A stretch of 29,781 bases of DNA from Phyllobacteriaceae bacterium (lineage in GTDB: Bacteria > Pseudomonadota > Alphaproteobacteria > Rhizobiales > Ancalomicrobiaceae). The stretch is from positions 1 to 29,781 of the forward strand of contig JAAYVT010000195.1 of NCBI GenBank assembly GCA_012517025.1, given 5' to 3'. This document shows positions 25,276 through 29,781 of this stretch, one piece after another. Under the pieces are notes generated by a model that saw only the letters and a list, made by a program, of their open reading frames with translations, searched no databases and was not told where the DNA came from. Both the position numbers and the translations under genes were made by a program. The first letter of the stretch is position 1; the number at the start of each line of letters is the position of its first letter.

Positions 25276-26460
25276 ATGGCGTTCACCGGGGGGACCGCCG
25301 CGGCGCGGCCGCAGACGACCGTCACCGATCCGATCCGCGTCATGGTGGTGGACGATTCCGTCGTCGTGCGAGGCCTGATCGGACGGTGGATCGACGAAGA
25401 TCCGGCGCTGGCCGTGGTCGCCAGTCATCGCAACGGCAAACTCGCCGTGGAAGACGTGGCCCGCTCCAACCCAGACGTGGTGGTGCTCGACGTCGAGATG
25501 CCGGAAATGGACGGCATCACCGCCTTGCCGCTGCTGCTCAAGGCGAAGCCCGGTCTGGTGGTGGTGATGGCGTCGACGCTGACCCGTCGCAACGCCGAAA
25601 TCTCGCTCAAATGCCTGTCGCTCGGCGCCGCCGACTACGTGCCGAAGCCGGAGTCGAACAGCGGCGTCACCACGTCGGCGGAGTTTCGCGCCGAGGTCGT
25701 CGCCAAGGTGAAGGCGCTCGGCGGCCGCGCGTTGGCGCGCAGCGGCCGTCATGCGCCCACCGCCGACGCACCGTCGCGTCCGGCGCCCGGTCCGGCGGCC
25801 TCCGCTCCGATGCGGACGTCGAGCCTCGCGGCGTCGCGTCCGGCGACGGTGCCGACGCTGCGTCCCTATTCGTCGCTGACACCGAAGGTGTTGCTGATCG
25901 GATCGTCGACCGGCGGCCCGCAGGCGCTGACCAAGCTCTTCGGCGACATCGGCCCGGCGATCGGCAACCTGCCGGTGTTGGTCACCCAACACATGCCGGC
26001 GACCTTCACCTCGATCCTCGCCGAGCACATCACCAAGGCTTCGGGGCGTCGCGCCGCCGAAGGGACGCACGGCGAACCGTTGATGCCGGGCCGCATCTAC
26101 GTGGCGCCGGGGGGGCGGCACATGGTGATCGGCAAGACCGGCGCCGACATCTGCGTGCAGCTCAACGATCTGCCGCCGGTGAATTTCTGCAAACCGGCCG
26201 TCGATCCGTTGTTCGACAGTGCGGTGCCGCTGTTCGGGGCGGCGATATTGGCCTGTGTCTTGACCGGCATGGGGCACGACGGCGCGGCGGGAGCCGGCCG
26301 GGTCGCCGGGGCGGGGGGCTCGGTGATCGCGCAGGACGAAGAGACGAGCGTGGTCTGGGGCATGCCTGGCGCGGTGGCGCAGGCGGGCGCGGCGGCGGAG
26401 GTCCTGCCGCTCGACCAGATCGGACCGAAGATCGCGCGCATTGTGGGGGGACGTCGATGA
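25276..26460 (+). CDS. cheB: Chemotaxis methylesterase/glutamine deamidase CheB
   Basis: This 394-residue two-domain protein has a receiver with D72 in VVLDVEMPEMDG, an Ala/Pro/Arg/Ser-rich linker (about 150-200), and a C-terminal methylesterase. The catalytic triad is S211 in GSSTGGP, H239 in VTQHMP and D335 in TGMGHDGA. Phosphorylated CheB removes methyl groups from chemoreceptor glutamates, opposing CheR in adaptation. The N-terminus has about 18 extra residues before the receiver, so the true start could be slightly internal. Its stop overlaps the cheR start. Confidence 0.96.
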   Translation: MAFTGGTAAARPQTTVTDPIRVMVVDDSVVVRGLIGRWIDEDPALAVVASHRNGKLAVEDVARSNPDVVVLDVEMPEMDGITALPLLLKAKPGLVVVMASTLTRRNAEISLKCLSLGAADYVPKPESNSGVTTSAEFRAEVVAKVKALGGRALARSGRHAPTADAPSRPAPGPAASAPMRTSSLAASRPATVPTLRPYSSLTPKVLLIGSSTGGPQALTKLFGDIGPAIGNLPVLVTQHMPATFTSILAEHITKASGRRAAEGTHGEPLMPGRIYVAPGGRHMVIGKTGADICVQLNDLPPVNFCKPAVDPLFDSAVPLFGAAILACVLTGMGHDGAAGAGRVAGAGGSVIAQDEETSVVWGMPGAVAQAGAAAEVLPLDQIGPKIARIVGGRR

Positions 26461-27359
26461 CGCCGCAGGAGTTCGACTGGCTCAGAGCATTTCTCAAGCA
26501 GCAGTCCGGCCTCGTCCTGACCACGGAGAAGCAGTACCTCATCGAAAGCCGCCTCCTGCCAGTTGCCCGCAAGACCGGTCTCGGTTCGCTGTCCAACCTG
26601 ATCGCCAAGATCCGCGAGCCGGGGCAGTCCGCTTTGGCTGCGACCGTGGTCGAGGCGATGACCACCAACGAATCCTTCTTCTTCCGCGACAAGACGCCGT
26701 TCGAGCACTTCACCGGCACCATGCTGCCGCAGCTGCTGGAGGCCCGCGCCCGCGATCGGCGCCTGAGGATCTGGTGCGCCGCCGCCTCGACCAGCCAAGA
26801 GCCCTATTCGCTGGCGATGTGCCTGAAGGAGGCGGAAGCCAAGCTCGCCGGCTGGCGGATCGAGATCCTCGGCACCGACCTCTCCACCGACGTGCTGGAG
26901 AAGGCCAAGGTCGGCATCTACACCCAGTTCGAGGTTCAGCGCGGACTACCGATCAATCAGCTGTTGAAATATTTCACCCAGACCGGCGACACTTGGCAGA
27001 TCAACGCCAACCTGCGCTCGATGGTTCAGTATCGCAAACTGAACCTGCTCGAACCGTTCTCGACGTTGGGCCAATTCGACATCGTCTTCTGTCGCAACGT
27101 GCTGATTTATTTCGACAACCCGACCAAGATCGACATCTTGGAACGGATGTCGAAGATGATCCCGGCCGACGGCTTCCTGGTGTTGGGTGCCGCCGAGACG
27201 GTAGTCGGCCTGACCGACGTGTTCCGGCCGATGAGCGATCGGCGTGGGCTCTACCAGGTGGCGGGCGCGGCGGCGAGCCGGCCGGCGCTGCGGGCGATCG
27301 GCGGCGCGCCGGCCGAGGCGGGCGTCGGAACCCGTTTCGGAACCCTGCTGGCGCGTTGA
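26457..27359 (+). CDS. cheR: Chemoreceptor methyltransferase CheR
   Basis: This 300-residue S-adenosylmethionine-dependent methyltransferase has an N-terminal helical receptor-recognition domain ending TTNESFFFRD (69-78). The SAM-binding segment is RIWCAAASTSQEPYSLAM (about 104-121), followed by ILGTDLSTDVLEKAKVGIY and FCRNVLIYFD. It methylates glutamates on chemoreceptors. It starts by a four-base overlap with cheB and ends the operon; a 20-bp hairpin follows. No receptor gene lies beside it. Confidence 0.96.
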   Translation: MTPQEFDWLRAFLKQQSGLVLTTEKQYLIESRLLPVARKTGLGSLSNLIAKIREPGQSALAATVVEAMTTNESFFFRDKTPFEHFTGTMLPQLLEARARDRRLRIWCAAASTSQEPYSLAMCLKEAEAKLAGWRIEILGTDLSTDVLEKAKVGIYTQFEVQRGLPINQLLKYFTQTGDTWQINANLRSMVQYRKLNLLEPFSTLGQFDIVFCRNVLIYFDNPTKIDILERMSKMIPADGFLVLGAAETVVGLTDVFRPMSDRRGLYQVAGAAASRPALRAIGGAPAEAGVGTRFGTLLAR

Positions 27360-27375
27360 AACGACCATTCATCGC

Positions 27376-27420
27376 CGAAACGAGAAGGGCGCGCCCGTGT
27401 GGCGCGCCCTTCTCGTTTCG
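27376..27420 (+). terminator. Terminator after the che operon
   Basis: A perfect 20-bp inverted repeat (27376-27395 with 27401-27420, five-base loop) lies 16 bp past cheR. The T-rich TTCTCGTTTCG forms the distal arm, as in many Rhizobiales-type terminators. Confidence 0.85.
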
Positions 27421-27640
27421 ATGCGAGCATCGCTTGGCAAGGCCATCTCGCGATCGCGAAAGATTTGAAACGATTGATATTTTTTCGGTGATCCGCTACC
27501 GGACGAGAAGGTTTCACATCTCGGTGTATACATTCTCTTCGACTATCGTTCTTCGAAGTATCGTTGACGGTATGGAGGGGTGAGCGTAACGTCGCGCCGC
27601 GGCGAATACGGAGGTCATATACGGAACTCTGGAGGGTAGC
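27421..27640 (+). promoter_or_regulatory. AT-rich leader upstream of the small secreted protein
   Basis: By hand count 27481-27540 is about 47% GC, well below the surrounding coding DNA. It contains a run of T (27480s), TGTATACA near 27535, and a direct repeat TATCGTT at 27544-27550 and 27559-27565 separated by CTTCGAAG (15-bp period). This is a candidate regulated promoter or regulator-binding site. No coding potential that I trust. Confidence 0.4.
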
Positions 27641-27934
27641 ATGCGGTATCTTTTGGGGACAGCGGCGCTCGTGGCCGGTATCTGCATGTCTTCGACGGCC
27701 TTCGCAGAAAAGGTCGTCGTCAGGGAGACGCGCTCTCCGGTCTTGGCCTGCTATCAGCAGGTCTACGTGCCGGCGACGGTGATGTACAACTCTCGCGGTG
27801 TTCTCGTGCAACGGGAATCGGTGAGTTGGGTCGTCACCGGTGATCGTTGGGAGAAGGTGCGCTCGCCGGCGGTCTACTTCGAGACATCGAAGACGCTGGA
27901 GCCCGATCACTACAAGTTGGTGCCCTGCAAGTGA
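27641..27934 (+). CDS. Small secreted protein of unknown function
   Basis: This is a 97-residue protein with a signal peptide ending STAFA|E (residue 22). The mature 75 residues contain two cysteines (C37, C96) that could form a disulfide, several aromatic residues, and the core YVPATVMYNSRGVLVQRESV followed by SWVVTGDRWEKVRSPAVYFE. GGAGGG lies five bases before the ATG, giving strong translational support. Base composition is lower in GC than its neighbours. It stands alone between the che operon and ctrA, with an AT-rich leader and a series of hairpins after it. I do not recognise the family with confidence. Confidence 0.75.
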   Translation: MRYLLGTAALVAGICMSSTAFAEKVVVRETRSPVLACYQQVYVPATVMYNSRGVLVQRESVSWVVTGDRWEKVRSPAVYFETSKTLEPDHYKLVPCK

Positions 27935-27944
27935 GGGGGCCGCC

Positions 27945-28050
27945 GCTCCGTCCGTCGGACGGAGCCGTTCTCGGCTCGCCGCGGCGACGAAACGGCGAGC
28001 CGAGCATCCGAAACGAAGAACCCCGCCGGAAGGCGGGGTTCTTCGTTTCG
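27945..28050. terminator. Three successive hairpins, the last a bidirectional terminator
   Basis: Stem 1 is 27945-27953 with 27957-27965 (9 bp). Stem 2 is 27970-27981 with 27993-28004 (12 bp). Stem 3 is 28009-28027 with 28032-28050 (19 bp, perfect, loop GGAA). Stem 3 has AAGAA on one arm and TTCTT on the other, so it can serve both the small secreted protein gene and the convergent ctrA, which ends at 28099. Confidence 0.8.
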
Positions 28051-28098
28051 GGAGAGGCATGTGGGGAACGGTCGAGGCCGGGGTGGCCGAATGCGACG

Positions 28099-28803
28099 TC
28101 AGGCGATGTCCTGATAGATGTCGTTCTCGTCTGGCTCGCGCAGCACGTAACCGCGGCCCCACACCGTCTCGATGTAATTCTTACCGCCGGTGGCCGAGGC
28201 GAGCTTCTTGCGCAGCTTGCAGATGAAGACGTCGATGATCTTCAGTTCCGGCTCGTCCATGCCGCCGTAGAGATGGTTGAGGAACATCTCCTTGGTCAGC
28301 GTGGTGCCCTTGCGCAGGCTCAAGAGCTCCAGCATCTGATATTCCTTGCAGGTCAGATGCACGCGCTGGGAATTCACTTCCACCGTCTTGGTGTCGAGGT
28401 TGACCACCAGATCGCCGGTGGTGATCACCGACTGGGCATGGCCCTTCGAGCGGCGGACGATGGCGTGGATGCGGGCGACGAGCTCGTCCTTGTGGAACGG
28501 CTTGGTCATGTAGTCGTCGGCACCGAAACCGAGGCCGCGAACCTTGTCCTCGATGCCGGCGAGGCCGGAGAGGATGAGGATCGGGGTCTTCACCTTGGAT
28601 ACGCGCAGGGTGCGCAGGACCTCGTAACCCGACATGTCGGGGAGGTTCAGATCCAAGAGAATGATGTCGTAATCATAGAGCTTGCCGAGGTCGATGCCCT
28701 CTTCGCCCAGATCCGTCGTGTAGACGTTGAAGTTTTCCGACTTGAGCATCAACTCGATGCTCTGCGCGGTCGCGCTGTCGTCTTCGATGAGCAGTACGCG
28801 CAT
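28099..28803 (-). CDS. ctrA: Cell-cycle master response regulator CtrA
   Basis: This 234-residue OmpR-family regulator begins MRVLLIEDDSATAQSIELML, with phospho-acceptor D51 in ILLDLNLPDMSGYEV and K in YMTKPFHKDEL. The winged-helix DNA-binding half contains HLTCKEYQMLELLSLRKGT, MFLNHLYGGMDEPELKIIDV and CKLRKKL, which are essentially diagnostic of CtrA. It receives phosphate from ChpT and controls replication, division, flagellar and other cell-cycle genes. The tail ends DIYQDIA, with only one terminal alanine, unlike the Ala-Ala degron of Caulobacter CtrA. AGGGG lies just before the ATG. The divergent fliI and a GANTC-rich intergenic region adjoin it. Confidence 0.98.
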   Translation of the reverse strand: MRVLLIEDDSATAQSIELMLKSENFNVYTTDLGEEGIDLGKLYDYDIILLDLNLPDMSGYEVLRTLRVSKVKTPILILSGLAGIEDKVRGLGFGADDYMTKPFHKDELVARIHAIVRRSKGHAQSVITTGDLVVNLDTKTVEVNSQRVHLTCKEYQMLELLSLRKGTTLTKEMFLNHLYGGMDEPELKIIDVFICKLRKKLASATGGKNYIETVWGRGYVLREPDENDIYQDIA

Positions 28804-28884
28804 GCCAATCCCCTTTGTCGCCTCTGCCGGGTTTGGCGCGTCGGCCTCCCGACCCGGCCAGCGCGATCTCGTCCCGTCCACCCC

Positions 28885-29184
28885 GATTCGGTACTGTACC
28901 GAAGAATGGTTAACAGAATCTGATTCGCCCCGGCAAGAGTCGAGTGACGCCTCGGCCCAAAAACTCACCAGATACCTGAAACAAAAGCGGAATCGCGCGA
29001 GTCGAAAGTTAAAGCGACACTTCAGGAAATGCGCCCAACCGACTCTGCGGAATCGCCTCTGCCCGGCTCTCCGGAACGCGGCGCTCACGACCCCACATCG
29101 CTCGCGCGTTCATAATGTTTGACGAAGGACGTTAACAACGCGTTACTGAACGCGGCGGAGTGAGGCCGCGCCGACGAGAGATTC
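28885..29184. promoter_or_regulatory. Cluster of nine GANTC (CcrM) sites between ctrA and fliI
   Basis: GANTC occurs at 28885, 28916, 28922, 28937, 28990, 28999, 29041, 29050 and 29180 (first base of each). By chance about one would be expected in 300 bp. GANTC is the CcrM methylation site whose methylation state controls ctrA promoters, with GcrA, in Caulobacter and relatives. The stretch 28804-29190 contains no gene that I can see. Confidence 0.7.
29132..29146 (+). promoter_or_regulatory. CtrA-like box upstream of fliI
   Basis: TTAACAACGCGTTAC fits TTAA-N7-TTAA with one mismatch (TTAC), 44 bp before the fliI ATG. Flagellar genes are classic CtrA targets in alphaproteobacteria. Confidence 0.5.
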
Positions 29185-29190
29185 GTAACC

Positions 29191-29781
29191 ATGGAAGCGC
29201 TGCTCAGGGAGATCGCCGATCTCAGCCCCACGACGACCTTCGGGCGGGTGGTGGCGGTGCGCGGCCTGATGATCGAGGTGGCCGGTCCGGTCCACGAGAT
29301 GAGCGTCGGCTCGCGGCTGGCGATCGAGGCCGCATCGGGGCGGGCGGTTCCGGCGGAAGTGGTGGGTTTCCAAGGAGATCGAGCGCTGTGCCTGCCGTTC
29401 GGGCCGCTCGAGGGGGTGCGGATGGGCTGCCGCGCCGTGGTCGCCGCCGCCGACGGTTCGATCCGGCCGTCCGACGCCTGGCTCGGGCGGGTGGTCAACG
29501 CGCTCGGCGAACCGCTCGACGGCAAGGGGCCGCTGATTCAGGGCGCGGTGACGCGGCATCTGCGCGCACCGCCGCCGCCGGCCGGAGAGCGAGCTCGGGT
29601 CGGGGGCCCGATCGATCTCGGGGTCCGGGCGCTCAACACCTTCGTCACCTGCTGCCGCGGCCAGCGCATGGGCATCTTCGCCGGCTCCGGCGTCGGCAAG
29701 TCGGTGCTGCTGTCGATGCTGGCGCGCTACACTTCGACCGACGTGGCGGTGATCGGGCTGGTCGGCGAGCGCGGCCGCGAG
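29191..29781 (+). CDS. fliI: Flagellar export ATPase FliI (partial, C-terminus beyond the window)
   Basis: The frame is open from the ATG at 29191 to the window end: 197 residues of a protein usually about 440-460 long. The N-terminal beta-barrel domain has FGRVVAVRGLMIEVAGPVHE. GRVVNALGEPLDGKGPL is the F1/FliI family segment. Walker A is GIFAGSGVGKSVLLSMLARY (161-180, K170), followed by VIGLVGERGRE, which separates FliI and other type III ATPases from F1-beta. FliI drives or assists export of flagellar subunits. It is divergent from ctrA, with a CtrA-like box upstream. Type III secretion ATPases are close relatives, but the ctrA and che context supports FliI. The ribosome binding site is weak. 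Confidence 0.95.
   Translation, partial: MEALLREIADLSPTTTFGRVVAVRGLMIEVAGPVHEMSVGSRLAIEAASGRAVPAEVVGFQGDRALCLPFGPLEGVRMGCRAVVAAADGSIRPSDAWLGRVVNALGEPLDGKGPLIQGAVTRHLRAPPPPAGERARVGGPIDLGVRALNTFVTCCRGQRMGIFAGSGVGKSVLLSMLARYTSTDVAVIGLVGERGRE

Noticed and set aside
28424..28435. GTGATCAC inside ctrA as another copy of the aldehyde dehydrogenase operator
   Set aside because: It lies in coding sequence (Val-Ile-Thr codons on the gene strand) and lacks the flanking symmetry of the 14-bp site.
28910..28914. TTAAC upstream of ctrA as a CtrA site
   Set aside because: Only a half-site; no second TTAA at seven-base spacing on either strand. The same holds for TTAAC at 7201 and 21605.

Overview
The window is GC-rich DNA from an alphaproteobacterium, most likely Hyphomicrobiales (Rhizobiales). 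The main evidence is the complete CtrA master regulator, the ChpT phosphotransferase, a PdhS/PleC/DivJ-type PAS kinase, an EipA (DUF1134) envelope protein, paired phasins with TTGC-N3-GCAA operators, and a tRNA-His with A73 and no encoded G-1. Nothing looks like prophage, an insertion sequence or CRISPR; it reads as core chromosome.

Layout. 1-7062 (minus strand): an AsmA-family protein cut by the left edge, a threonine dehydratase, and a very large PAS histidine kinase with a CtrA-type box upstream. 7063-8895 (plus): two phasin genes, each preceded by TTGC-N3-GCAA palindromes and followed by a terminator. 8950-10291 (plus): tRNA-His with a recognisable promoter, a secreted YARHG-domain protein and a small lipoprotein. 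10316-15897 (minus): a dipeptide-type ABC transporter operon in the order SBP-permease-permease-ATPase-ATPase. Its substrate-binding gene carries an in-frame amber codon 29 codons before what looks like the ancestral stop. 16178-18914: a YHS-domain exported protein, then divergently EipA and a membrane-anchored coiled-coil protein. 19140-20534: an aldehyde dehydrogenase with a palindrome upstream. 20654-27359 (plus): chpT followed by a compact cheA-cheW-cheY-cheB-cheR operon. 27641-27934: a small secreted protein behind a relatively AT-rich leader. 28099-29781: ctrA (minus) and fliI (plus, cut by the right edge), divergent across an intergenic region with nine GANTC sites and a CtrA-like box.

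How it fits together. Three parts of a CtrA phosphorelay network (PdhS-like kinase, ChpT, CtrA) lie within 26 kb, interleaved with chemotaxis and flagellar genes. Predicted CtrA boxes at the kinase gene and at fliI, and the dense GANTC cluster at ctrA, suggest a locally linked cell-cycle/motility circuit. The phasin pair indicates polyhydroxyalkanoate storage under a PhaR-type repressor. I did not find a wholly new system. The observations most worth checking are the amber codon in the substrate-binding protein, the GANTC cluster, the CtrA box at the kinase gene, and the shared phasin operators.
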